From DASXBA01 sp046729895 (GTDB taxonomy: Bacteria; Actinomycetota; Thermoleophilia; Solirubrobacterales; Thermoleophilaceae), in assembly GCA_046729895.1 (NCBI GenBank), contig JBKPHP010000237.1:1-21966 (forward strand): a DNA stretch of 21,966 nucleotides, written 5' to 3'. The notes under the pieces were generated by a model. That model was given only the letters and a program-made list of their open reading frames with translations, was not told the origin of the DNA and did no database searches. This document shows positions 12,823 to 20,385 of this stretch, in pieces; position 1 is the first letter of the stretch; each line of letters begins with the position of its first letter. The translations under genes were made by a program, and so were the position numbers.

Positions 12823-13752
12823 TCAGTCGCGCTCGGAGAGCGCTTCGACCAGCTCCTCCTTGGACATCTTGCTCCGCCCGCGGATGCCCTCCTTCTTGGC
12901 CCGCTCCGTCAGCTCCCCCCGGCTGAGCTCCTCGAGCTCGCCGTTCCCGCCGTCCTCCTCCGACCTGATGTCCCTGCCGGCGCGCGCGTTGTCGAGGGTT
13001 CGCTCCAGGGCGGCCATCAGGTCCGGAGCGGGGGCCGGCTGCTTCTCGGGCTCGGGCGCCTCGATCTTCCTGCGTCGGCGCTTATCCTCGATTACACGGC
13101 GCAGCCGCTCGCGGTAGCAATCCTCGTAGCGCTCGGGCTTCCACTCGGTCGAGAGCTCATCGATCAAGGCGACTGCCCTGTCAACCTCCTCCTTCCCGGG
13201 CGTCCTGCCGCCGGTCGGTATCGGAGCGGTGGGACGGACCTCGTCGTAGAAGAGCATCGTGGTCAGGCTGAGAGCCCCGTCGCGCACCCGGATGGCGGCG
13301 AGGTACTCCTTGGTGCGCATAACGAATCTCCCGAGGGCCACCCGCCCCGACCGGCTCATCGTCTCGACCAGTAGGCGATAGGCGCGCTGCGTGCCCTCGC
13401 TCTCCCCGGCGGGGACGAGGAAGTAGGGGTGGTCGAAGTAGATCGGGTCCACGTCCTCGAGGTCGACGAACGCCTCGATGTCGATCGTCCGCGTCTTGCG
13501 CGGCTGCACGGAGGCGAGCTCGTCGTCCGTGATCATCACCTGCCTGCCGTCCAGCTCGAAGCTGCGCGCCACCTCTTCCCACATCACCTCGACGTCCTCC
13601 GCCGAGCAGAAGCGCCGCTGCTCGATGCGGGCCTCGTCCTTCTCGTGCAGCTCGTTGAAGTGGTAGTCGAGATCGCGTATCGCGGTGAACAGCTGCACGG
13701 GCACGTTGACCAGCCCGAAGCTGAGCGACCCCGTCCAGAGAGCGCGCGCCAT
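12823..13752 (-). CDS. ku: Ku protein with C-terminal SAP-like domain (non-homologous end joining)
   Basis: Bacterial Ku forms a ring on DNA double-strand ends and recruits ligase LigD. This 309-residue copy has the Ku core: ALWTGSLSFGLVNVPVQLF at the N-terminus, FNELHEKDEARIEQRRFC, VDPIYFDHPYFLVP, YRLLVETM, ALGRFVMRTKEYLAAIR, LTTMLFYDEVR and the closing YEDCYRERLRRVIEDKR. A long acidic/basic linker then leads to a final segment with LTERAKKEGIRGRSKMSKEELVEAL, a SAP/Rho-N-type motif found in some actinobacterial Ku proteins. It starts 2 bases after the stop of the other Ku gene, so the two form an operon. No ligD or polymerase domain gene lies in this window. Confidence 0.95.
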   Translation of the reverse strand: MARALWTGSLSFGLVNVPVQLFTAIRDLDYHFNELHEKDEARIEQRRFCSAEDVEVMWEEVARSFELDGRQVMITDDELASVQPRKTRTIDIEAFVDLEDVDPIYFDHPYFLVPAGESEGTQRAYRLLVETMSRSGRVALGRFVMRTKEYLAAIRVRDGALSLTTMLFYDEVRPTAPIPTGGRTPGKEEVDRAVALIDELSTEWKPERYEDCYRERLRRVIEDKRRRRKIEAPEPEKQPAPAPDLMAALERTLDNARAGRDIRSEEDGGNGELEELSRGELTERAKKEGIRGRSKMSKEELVEALSERD

Positions 13753-13754
13753 GG

Positions 13755-14513
13755 CTAGAGGCTCGCCTCCAGCGCGGCGGCGAGATCGTCCCCGTGGTCG
13801 GGCTCCTCCCGCTCGGTCAGGTCGATCTCCTCGCCCCTGGCCTTGCGCTTGATCAAGTCGAGGACCGCCTCGCGGTAGGTGTCCTCGTAGCTATCGGGGT
13901 CGAACTGCTCGTACAGGGTCTCGACGAGCCTGTTAGCCATCTCGACCTCCCGTTTCGAGGGCTTCTTTCCGCCGAGGTCGATCTCCAGGTCGTCACCGGA
14001 CACGACCTCGTCGTGGAACCTCAGGGTGTGCAGGACGAGCACGTCGTCAAGCGCCCGGATCGCGACCAGGTACTCGCGGTCGTGGAAGGTGAACCGGCCG
14101 ATCGCGGCGCGATCCGTTCTGCGAAGCGCCTCGTGCAGCAGGCGATACGGCTTGGCGTCGTCACCGGAGCCGACGTAGTAGGTCCTCTCGTAGAACACCG
14201 GGTCGATCTCGCCGGCGTCGACGAACTCGATCAAGTGCACGACCTTGCCTCGGTCGCCAGCGGCCGCCTTGATCTCATCCTTCTCGAGCACGACGTACTT
14301 GTCGGGCTCGACCTCGTACCCCTTGACGACCTGGTCGTAGAACACTTCCTTGCCCTCCTTCGAGCAGATGCGCCGGTGCTCGATCCTCGCCCCGTCCTTG
14401 GCGTGCACCTCGTTGAAGTGGACGGTCTTCGACTCCGTGGCCGAGTACAGCTTGATCGGCACGTTCACGAGGCCGAAGGTGATGGTGCCGTTCCAAATCG
14501 AGCGGGGTGCCAT
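13755..14513 (-). CDS. ku: Ku protein, short paralogue
   Basis: A second Ku of 252 residues, first in the two-gene operon: IWNGTITFGLVNVPIKLYS, FNEVHAKDGARIEHRRIC, VDAGEIDPVFYERTYYV, YRLLHEALRRTDRAAIGRF, HDREYLVAIR, LHTLRFHDEVV and YEDTYREAVLDLIKRKARG. It ends soon after the core, without the SAP-like tail of its partner. Paired Ku genes occur in several actinobacteria and rhizobia, where heterodimers are possible. The start is ATG 14513; the frame is open further up but runs into the repeat region. A SigB/SigF-type promoter ends 9 bases before the ATG, so I infer stress or stationary-phase control of end joining. Confidence 0.94.
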   Translation of the reverse strand: MAPRSIWNGTITFGLVNVPIKLYSATESKTVHFNEVHAKDGARIEHRRICSKEGKEVFYDQVVKGYEVEPDKYVVLEKDEIKAAAGDRGKVVHLIEFVDAGEIDPVFYERTYYVGSGDDAKPYRLLHEALRRTDRAAIGRFTFHDREYLVAIRALDDVLVLHTLRFHDEVVSGDDLEIDLGGKKPSKREVEMANRLVETLYEQFDPDSYEDTYREAVLDLIKRKARGEEIDLTEREEPDHGDDLAAALEASL

Positions 14514-14522
14514 GGGCCTTGG

Positions 14523-14547
14523 ATACCCGCTCGGCGCCGCCGGCAAC
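14523..14547 (-). promoter_or_regulatory. SigB/SigF-type promoter of the Ku operon
   Basis: GTTGCC (14547-14542), 13 bases, then GGGTAT (14528-14523), 9 bases before the ATG. GGGTAT is the exact SigB -10 consensus; the -35 has one mismatch from GTTT. It lies downstream of the qcrB terminator-like repeat. Confidence 0.55.
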
Positions 14548-14554
14548 CGAGAGG

Positions 14555-14631
14555 GCTGGCAGCTGGCAGAGCGTCGGCTTCGCCGGCCGGCTGGCAGAGA
14601 TCGGCAACGACCACCTCTGCCAGCTGCCAGC
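14555..14631. repeat. CTGGCAG repeat cluster with 17-bp inverted arms (probable terminator)
   Basis: A 17-base arm (14555-14571, two CTGGCAG units plus AG) is perfectly complementary to 14615-14631. A third copy of the unit (GGCTGGCAGAG, 14589-14599) lies inside the loop and can pair with the same right arm, so two alternative hairpins exist. On the minus strand the region opens with three tandem 7-base AGCTGGC units, the first touching the qcrB stop codon. It separates the cox-qcr operon from the Ku operon. Confidence 0.7.
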
Positions 14632-14637
14632 TGCCAG

Positions 14638-16014
14638 CTAGATGGGCGGTTCCTCCTCGAAGCCCCCAGCACCAGTTCGACGAACGACACGCCCCGTCCA
14701 CCCCCGCAGCGGGTGGTCGCCCCGATCGCGCAGCTCCTCGCAGATGCGCTTGACCACGAAGTAGACGATGAACGGGGCTACCATGGCGGCCGCGCGGAAG
14801 AACCACCCCTGCCCCTCGTAGGGAATGCCGCTGCGCAGATAGAAGCGATCCATCGACCCGGCCGCGAAGATGATGAAGACCCAGGAGAGGAAGGCGTAGA
14901 AGGTGGCGGTGCGGCGCGGATTGTCGCGGGGCCGATCCAGGACGTTGTGGGCGCGCGTGTCGCCGAAGAAGCGACGCCCGATCCAGGGCCACAGGAATAG
15001 GACGAGGAAGACGAGGTTCGGGAACAGGAAGCCGCCGAAGAACGGGTTCGGTATGAGCGTGTAGTCGAAGACCTGGACCTCGAGCGGCGGCATCAGCCGC
15101 AGGCCGCCGATCAGCCAACCGAGGTACCAGTCGGGTTGCGCCCCGTTGGTGGAGAGCCAGGTCTCGTAGGGGCCCCACTGCCAGATCGGGTTGATCTGCA
15201 CCAGGCCGCCGAGCAGGAAGAGGACGGCGGCGACGAACAGCAGCAGGCCGATCGACCGAAGCGCGTAACCCGGCCACATCGGAGTCCCCAGCAGTCGCCT
15301 CTCGGTCCGCCCACGCCCGGCGAACTGGGTGTGGTGCTGCCGCGTTATCTGGAGGAGGTGGACCGTGATCAGCGCCGCCAGGATCACGGGAACGATCAAC
15401 ACGTGAACGATCTCGAGTCGGGGCCAGAACGACGATGAGCCCGGGTACTCGCCGCCCCAGACGAGGAAGGCGAAGTCGTCGCCCACGAACGGGATAGACA
15501 GCGCCACGGAGTAGGCGATCACCAACCCCATTCCGGACAGCAGGTCGTCGATCAGCGAGTAGCCGAGGAAGCCCTCGAAGATCGCGAGGCCGAGCATCGT
15601 CACCCCGACCCAGTAGTTGAGCTCGCGGGGCTTTCGGTAGGCGCCCGTCAGCGCTATCCGCATGAGGTGCAGCACGATCGCGGCGATGAAGACGTTGGCC
15701 GCCCAGTGGTGCGTCTGCCGCATCAAGAGCCCGGCCGGCACGTCGAATGAGAGCCCGAGCGTCGACGCGTACTGCTTGCCCATGCTCACACCCTGGAGCG
15801 GCGCGTAGGAGCCGGCGTACGTCGTGGTCTGGTCGCTCGGGACGTAGAAGAAGGTCAGGAAGATTCCGGTAGCCACGAGCACGACGAACGCGTAGAGCGC
15901 GATCTCGCCGAGCATGAACGACCAGTGGTCGGGGAAGACGTAGCGCAGCGCGCTGCGCAGAGCCGCCCCGGCGCCCAGCCGCTCGTCCAGGAAGCGCACG
16001 AGCCTTCGGATCAA
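14638..16014 (-). CDS. qcrB: Cytochrome bc complex cytochrome b subunit
   Basis: This 458-residue membrane protein carries the two b hemes and the quinol sites of the bc complex. The helix with RQTHHWAANVFIAAIVLHLMR and the helix with EIVHVLIVPVILAALITVHLL supply the paired His ligands. GYSLIDDLLSGMGLVIAYSV follows the first pair, and the quinol-oxidation motif appears as PDWYLGW, the actinobacterial form of PEWY. The C-terminal helices complete the fused cytochrome b/subunit IV arrangement; it is shorter than typical mycobacterial QcrB (about 540). The start is TTG, overlapping the Rieske stop (TTGA), with GGGAG 6 bases upstream. It is the last gene of the cox-qcr operon. Confidence 0.93.
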   Translation of the reverse strand: MIRRLVRFLDERLGAGAALRSALRYVFPDHWSFMLGEIALYAFVVLVATGIFLTFFYVPSDQTTTYAGSYAPLQGVSMGKQYASTLGLSFDVPAGLLMRQTHHWAANVFIAAIVLHLMRIALTGAYRKPRELNYWVGVTMLGLAIFEGFLGYSLIDDLLSGMGLVIAYSVALSIPFVGDDFAFLVWGGEYPGSSSFWPRLEIVHVLIVPVILAALITVHLLQITRQHHTQFAGRGRTERRLLGTPMWPGYALRSIGLLLFVAAVLFLLGGLVQINPIWQWGPYETWLSTNGAQPDWYLGWLIGGLRLMPPLEVQVFDYTLIPNPFFGGFLFPNLVFLVLFLWPWIGRRFFGDTRAHNVLDRPRDNPRRTATFYAFLSWVFIIFAAGSMDRFYLRSGIPYEGQGWFFRAAAMVAPFIVYFVVKRICEELRDRGDHPLRGWTGRVVRRTGAGGFEEEPPI

Positions 16015-17003
16015 TCCTTGCTCCCGGGTTTCTCACGGCTCCGACCGTAGGACGGTCCTATCGAGTCGTAGAAGTCCCCGCCCGCCTCGAGCTCGCCCGC
16101 CGCCGTGATCTGGAGCGGCAGCTGCGGCAGGTCCCGCCCCGCGGGACCGAACAGGAGCTTCCCGCCTCGGGTGGGATCGAAGGTCGAGTAGTGGCAGGGG
16201 CAGACCAGCGCCGGCTTGGGGGCCGTCGGGCGATAGCGAGGGTGCCTGTACATCGACACCGCACAGCCCGCGTGCGGGCAGATCTTGGAGAACGCGATGA
16301 TCCCGTCCGGGGCGCCTGCCAGGCGGTCTGGCGGAAGCCGGAGCTCGGCCCCGGGGACACGCACGATGATCAGCGGCGCGCCGAGGCTTTCCTTGGTGGC
16401 GCCCTCCGGGAAGCCGGTGACGAAGGTGCTCTCCGTGACCTCCACCGCCCGGATCGGCTTGTCGTCACGGCTCACGACGCGCCGGCCGCGTCGCCAGGGC
16501 GTGGCCGCGATGATGCCGTCAACGTTCGGGCCGAGCGACGCCGCCGGAAGCAGGGCCGCCGCTCCCAGCGCGCCACCGGCGAGCCCGGCGGCGCCCACCA
16601 GCAGGCGGCGCCGGCTGATCGAGGAGCCGGATTCCTCCACGATCGCCTGGACCTCGCCCTGGGCTCGCTCGTCGCCGAACTCCGGGTACCCCTCGGCGGC
16701 CTGCTCTTGCGATACCACGCGCTTGCCCGCGACCGCGGCAGCCACTCCCAGGAGGGCCAGGGCGACGCCGAAGGTCAGCCCCAGCAACTGGGTGTTGGGG
16801 GTGACGAGGTAGAGGACGACGAAGGTCACGGCCGCCGCCGTGGCGAGGAGCAGCGCTGCGACCACCAGGTTCTCGGCGCGGCGATCCGGCCCGGTCGTAC
16901 GGTGCGCTCGCCGCGCCCGTGCCGCCTCCCGCCGGCGCTTCGCGCGGCGGCGAACGGCGCCGAAGCCGATCACTGTCAGCAGTGTGCGGAGCAGCCGCCT
17001 CAA
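16011..17003 (-). CDS. qcrA: Cytochrome bc complex Rieske iron-sulfur subunit
   Basis: A 330-residue Rieske protein of actinobacterial type, which carries electrons from quinol to cytochrome c. It has a basic N-terminus, two membrane helices (about residues 45-68 and 73-93), then a twin-arginine-like SRRRLL (residues 130-135) before a third helix, as in QcrA proteins whose cluster domain is exported by Tat. Cluster motifs are C242-P-H244-A-G-C247 and C268-P-C270-H271-Y-S: ligands C242, H244, C268, H271 and the disulfide C247-C270. The start is TTG 17003, overlapping the qcrC stop (TTGA), with GAGAGG 5 bases upstream; GTG 16973 is an alternative. The longer open frame to 17747 is only antisense-like read-through of qcrC in another frame. 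Confidence 0.93.
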   Translation of the reverse strand: MRRLLRTLLTVIGFGAVRRRAKRRREAARARRAHRTTGPDRRAENLVVAALLLATAAAVTFVVLYLVTPNTQLLGLTFGVALALLGVAAAVAGKRVVSQEQAAEGYPEFGDERAQGEVQAIVEESGSSISRRRLLVGAAGLAGGALGAAALLPAASLGPNVDGIIAATPWRRGRRVVSRDDKPIRAVEVTESTFVTGFPEGATKESLGAPLIIVRVPGAELRLPPDRLAGAPDGIIAFSKICPHAGCAVSMYRHPRYRPTAPKPALVCPCHYSTFDPTRGGKLLFGPAGRDLPQLPLQITAAGELEAGGDFYDSIGPSYGRSREKPGSKD

Positions 17004-17722
17004 GAGGTCCTCTCGCCGAGCAGGCGGATCGTCAGGACGAGCGCGAACAGGGCCAGGAGCCAGGTGACCATTCCCTCGGGAACAGGGCCGATATGGCCGA
17101 TCCCCCAGCCGCCGCGGTCGTCGGGATGCTTCGTGTAGTCGACGTAGCGGGCCACGGAGGCGATCTCCTGCCGCGAAAGCTGGTCGGTGAAGCGCGGCAT
17201 CACGTACGGACCCACCGTGATGGCCTCGGCGACGTCCACGGGCTTCGACTTCCGGAGTTCGGGCGCCACGCCCTGCGTCGTGATGCCACCCCGGCCCACC
17301 ACCTGGTGGCAGCCCATGCAGTGGTCTGAAAAGACCTGGTAGCCCTCCGAGACGGTGCCCCGCCGCGGGTCGACGCGCGGTATCGGCGGTCCACCGAAGC
17401 TCGCCACGTAGTCGACCAGGGCGCGGATCTCGCCCGCCGTGTACGGCGAGTCGCTTCGCTCCGGCTGGTCCTTGGAGTCGGCGAGCGGCATGCGGCCCGT
17501 CCGGAGGTAGAAGTCCGCGGCAGCCGCTCCCACGCCGCGCAGGGTCGGCCCCCGGCCGGGAACGCCGCGGGCGTCCATGCCGTGGCAGGAGGAGCAGCCC
17601 TCGACGTAGAGCTGCCTGCCGCTCTCCGTGGGCCGGGGCTTCGCCGGCGTGCTCGGGCCGAGCCCCAGCCCCGCCAGCGCCCCGATCCCGCAGAGCGCCG
17701 CCAGCGCCGCCCGCACTCTCAC
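17000..17722 (-). CDS. qcrC: Cytochrome bc complex diheme cytochrome c subunit
   Basis: A 240-residue diheme cytochrome c, anchored at both ends. Residues 5-22 form a signal/anchor helix. Heme sites are C43-S-S-C46-H47 with probable Met ligand M78 (GRMPL), and C135-M-G-C138-H139 with probable ligand M175 (PYVMPRF). A C-terminal helix (MVTWLLALFALVLTIRLL) anchors it, the layout of actinobacterial QcrC, which passes electrons directly to the oxidase in a bc-aa3 supercomplex with no soluble cytochrome c. The start is GTG 17722, overlapping the ctaG-like stop (GTGA), with GAGGGG just upstream. Confidence 0.93.
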   Translation of the reverse strand: MRVRAALAALCGIGALAGLGLGPSTPAKPRPTESGRQLYVEGCSSCHGMDARGVPGRGPTLRGVGAAAADFYLRTGRMPLADSKDQPERSDSPYTAGEIRALVDYVASFGGPPIPRVDPRRGTVSEGYQVFSDHCMGCHQVVGRGGITTQGVAPELRKSKPVDVAEAITVGPYVMPRFTDQLSRQEIASVARYVDYTKHPDDRGGWGIGHIGPVPEGMVTWLLALFALVLTIRLLGERTS

Positions 17723-18411
17723 CGGGTCCCCTCGGGAGCGGCGACACGGCGGTCGGTATGCGCGTCCCTGACCCGCTGCCGCTCCTCCTCCCGGCGAAGC
17801 GAGCTCCAGGCGACGGCCAGGGTCGCCGCGGCCAGCGGGAGCGTTCCTCCGAGCCACATCACCTCGCCGGCAAGGCGCTGATCGGCAAGCGCCTGGCCGT
17901 AGACGGAGTAAACGGCCGTGTTCGCGTCCATCAACCAGATGCCCAGGGCCGCCATGGGCGGCATCGCCGCCAGCAGCGCCAGGACCCGGGCAAGGGGCGA
18001 CGACTGGCGCCTCAGGGACTCGGGACCCACGAGCGGCAGCCAGAACACGAGCGCCGCCGCCACGTACAGGCCGTGCTCCAGGCCGTGCAGCGGCGCGCTC
18101 CGCACGGCGGCGTCATAGAGGGGCGGCGCGTGCGTCCCAACGAGGACCGCGCTGAACACCGCCCAGCCCACCGCCGGCCGCGCGAGCGCCGCGAGCAGGC
18201 GCAGGAGCGTGCGCCGGTGCGCTCTCGGCACGGCCCGGATGGCCAGCGGGAGCGGCACGCCGGCCACCAGCAGCGGCGCCGCCACCAGCGTCAGGAGCAG
18301 GTGCTGGACCATGTGGGCGGAGAGCAGCTCGTCGGCGCGCTCGTGCATGGGCGGCGACAGCGCCGCTGCGAGGACCGCCAGCCCGGTGAGAAGGGCCGCC
18401 TTCCGGGGCAC
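17719..18411 (-). CDS. ctaG: CtaG-family cytochrome c oxidase assembly protein (caa3-type)
   Basis: This 230-residue multi-helix membrane protein belongs to the caa3-type CtaG family implicated in oxidase (copper site) assembly. The family mark is HMVQHLLLTLVAAPLLVAG (about residue 33), followed by GTHAPPLYDAAV and LEHGLYVAAALVFWLPLVG, with histidines facing the helix bundle, and a later GIWLMDANTAVYSVYG. About six helices are visible. It starts at GTG, 1 base after the stop of the subunit IV gene. Its place between oxidase and bc genes fits an assembly role. The cytosolic tail (SSLRREEERQRVRD...) is basic. Confidence 0.85.
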   Translation of the reverse strand: MPRKAALLTGLAVLAAALSPPMHERADELLSAHMVQHLLLTLVAAPLLVAGVPLPLAIRAVPRAHRRTLLRLLAALARPAVGWAVFSAVLVGTHAPPLYDAAVRSAPLHGLEHGLYVAAALVFWLPLVGPESLRRQSSPLARVLALLAAMPPMAALGIWLMDANTAVYSVYGQALADQRLAGEVMWLGGTLPLAAATLAVAWSSLRREEERQRVRDAHTDRRVAAPEGTR

Positions 18412-18412
18412 G

Positions 18413-18784
18413 TCAGGCCTCCTCCTCGGCCGCGCGGCGCTCCGCTCGTAGCTCGCGGATCAGGCCGCCCATCCCGACGGCGGTCATCCCGCCCGCGATG
18501 TAGACGAGCCAAAGGCCCAGCTCCGCCCCGGTCGCCAGCAGCACCAGGGAGACGCCGAGCCATGCCGTCGCGGGGCTCAGGTCGGGGTAGGGGCGAGGGC
18601 CGTCGGGCGCGGATACGCCGAGCCTGAGTAGCCGGAGCAGCAGCCCGAGCACGAGCATGATCGCGGCCACGCCGCCGAAGAACGCCGGCGTCTCGGGACC
18701 CTTGAGATCGAAGAACAAGACCCCCACGAGACCGACCATCGCCATGAACGCGCCCCATCCCGCGATCACCCAGGGCGCCGACAT
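18413..18784 (-). CDS. Probable cytochrome c oxidase subunit IV (small four-helix membrane protein)
   Basis: A 123-residue membrane protein with four predicted helices (WVIAGWGAFMAMVGLVGVLFF, FFGGVAAIMLVLGLLLRLL, and two in the stretch after TAWLGVSLVLL) and a charged cytosolic tail (IRELRAERRAAEEEA). Its size, topology and position directly after coxA match the actinobacterial CtaF/subunit IV class, though sequence motifs alone are not diagnostic. ATG 18784 shares one base with the coxA stop (TGATG), which indicates translational coupling; the frame extends upstream but that part lies within coxA and is not membrane-like. Confidence 0.7.
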   Translation of the reverse strand: MSAPWVIAGWGAFMAMVGLVGVLFFDLKGPETPAFFGGVAAIMLVLGLLLRLLRLGVSAPDGPRPYPDLSPATAWLGVSLVLLATGAELGLWLVYIAGGMTAVGMGGLIRELRAERRAAEEEA

Positions 18785-20385
18785 CAGGCGCACTCCCGCT
18801 TCCTGAGGTCGAGCAGCGGCGCGTAAGAGCGCACTGGCGGCAGGGCCTCGAAGTTGTGGCGCGCCGGCGGCGAGTCGGCGACCCACTCGAGGGTCTGGCC
18901 CTCCCAGGGGTCACGGCCCGCGGGCTCGCCGCCCCGCAGCGAGCGGAACAGGTTCACGAGGAACACGGCAAGCGACGCGAAGATCGTCCAGGCGCCGATC
19001 GTGGCCAGCAAGTTCAGGGTGTCCCAGTGGTGGAACGGGGCGTAGTCCGCCACCTGCCGCGGCATCCCCTCCTCGCCCAGGAAGAACATCGGAATGAACG
19101 TGAGCAGCCCGCCCGCGAACATCAGCCCTGCGTGCCAGCGACCCAGGGTCTCGCCCAGCAGCCGACCGGTGACCTTGGGGAACCAGTAGTAGATCGCCGT
19201 GAACAGACCGAAGACCGTGCCCCCGAACAGGGTGTAGTGGAAGTGGGCGACTACCAGGTAGCTGTCGTGGACGTGGTAGTCGAGCGGCGGCGAGGCGACG
19301 AAGATGCCGGAGAGCCCGCCGATCAGGAACAGCAGGACGAAGCCGAGCGCGAAGAGCATCGGCACCCCGAGGCGAATGCGCCCACCCCACATCGTCGCGA
19401 TGAAGGCGAAGTATTCGATTCCCGCCGGCACGGCGATCGCCGTGGAGGTGAGCGAGAAGAAGCGATTGCTCACTGCCTGGGTCGTGAACATGTGGTGGCC
19501 CCAGACGCTCGTCGACAGCGCGGCGAAGGCGAGTAGCGAGAGCACGGTCACCGAGTAGCCGAAGAAGCGGCGCCGGGAGAAGGTCGCGATCACCTCGCCC
19601 ACGGCTCCCACGAGCGGAAAGAAGACGACGTAGACCAGCGGGTGCGCGTAGAACCAGAACAGGTGCTGCCAGGTGATCGCGCCGCCGGGCTCGCTGAAGA
19701 TGTGAACCCCCTGGCGATCGACGTAGAGGAGGACCATCGCCGCGAGCACCACCGGGAAGCTCGTGACGACCATGAATAGCGTTGCCACCTCGCTCCAGGT
19801 GAACAGGGGCATGCGCAGGAGCGTCATACCGGGCGCGCGGCGCCGGATGATCGTGGCCAGGAGGGAGATCCCCATCAGGAGAACGCCCAGCTGCGACAGG
19901 CCGACCCCGAGGACCCAGAAGTCGGCGCCGGTGCCGGGGGCGTTGACCGAGTCGGAGAGCGGGTAGAACGCGACCCAGCCGAAGTCGGCGGCCCCCTGCT
20001 CGGTGAGAAAGCCGCTCCAGAGCACCACTCCGCCCCCGAGGAAGAGCCAGTAACCGAGGAGCGGCAATCGCGACCACACGAGGTCGGGCGCGCCGACCTG
20101 CAGCGGCACGAAGTAGAGGCCGACGCCGAGCGCCGCGGGCGCCGCGAACAGGAAGAACATCGTCGATCCGTGGACCGTGAAGAGCTCGTTGTACGCGCCC
20201 TTCGAGACGATCTGCATGCCGGAGTGCGCCAGCTCTGTTCGCATCAGTAACGCCAGCGCCCCGGCGAGGAAGAAGAAAATCAGCGCCGTGCCGACAGTGG
20301 CGAGCCCGAGTCGCTTGTGGTCGGTGCTGGCGACGTAGTCGAGCACCGTTCCGCGACGGTGGGGGACGGCGACGGCCGTGGTCAC
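18784..20385 (-). CDS. ctaD: Cytochrome c oxidase subunit I, K-channel Lys replaced by Glu
   Basis: This 533-residue subunit holds heme a, heme a3 and CuB. Ligands are in place: H72 (FTVHGSTMFF), H248 of HPLVY with its cross-link partner Y252, H297-H298 (VWGHHMF), and H381/H383 (VAHFHYTLFGG). D101 marks the D-channel entrance (VGAPD). Unusual positions compared with A-type enzymes: L250 replaces the Glu of HPEVY (Y246-A247 sits where A2-type enzymes have YS), and in helix VIII AVPAGIEYF has E324 where the K-channel Lys is normal (AVPTGIKIF), with Ala for the nearby Thr. The start is GTG 20385, overlapping the coxB stop (GTGA). The oxidase fold is certain; the proton-path type is not. Confidence 0.93.
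   Translation of the reverse strand: MTTAVAVPHRRGTVLDYVASTDHKRLGLATVGTALIFFFLAGALALLMRTELAHSGMQIVSKGAYNELFTVHGSTMFFLFAAPAALGVGLYFVPLQVGAPDLVWSRLPLLGYWLFLGGGVVLWSGFLTEQGAADFGWVAFYPLSDSVNAPGTGADFWVLGVGLSQLGVLLMGISLLATIIRRRAPGMTLLRMPLFTWSEVATLFMVVTSFPVVLAAMVLLYVDRQGVHIFSEPGGAITWQHLFWFYAHPLVYVVFFPLVGAVGEVIATFSRRRFFGYSVTVLSLLAFAALSTSVWGHHMFTTQAVSNRFFSLTSTAIAVPAGIEYFAFIATMWGGRIRLGVPMLFALGFVLLFLIGGLSGIFVASPPLDYHVHDSYLVVAHFHYTLFGGTVFGLFTAIYYWFPKVTGRLLGETLGRWHAGLMFAGGLLTFIPMFFLGEEGMPRQVADYAPFHHWDTLNLLATIGAWTIFASLAVFLVNLFRSLRGGEPAGRDPWEGQTLEWVADSPPARHNFEALPPVRSYAPLLDLRKRECA

Noticed and set aside
17004..17747. N-terminal extension of the Rieske frame to 578 residues
   Set aside because: The extension lies over qcrC in another frame and is low-complexity; TTG 17003 overlaps the qcrC stop and starts the known topology.
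18911..20077. 388-codon same-strand frame inside coxA
   Set aside because: Alternative-frame shadow without membrane or domain features.
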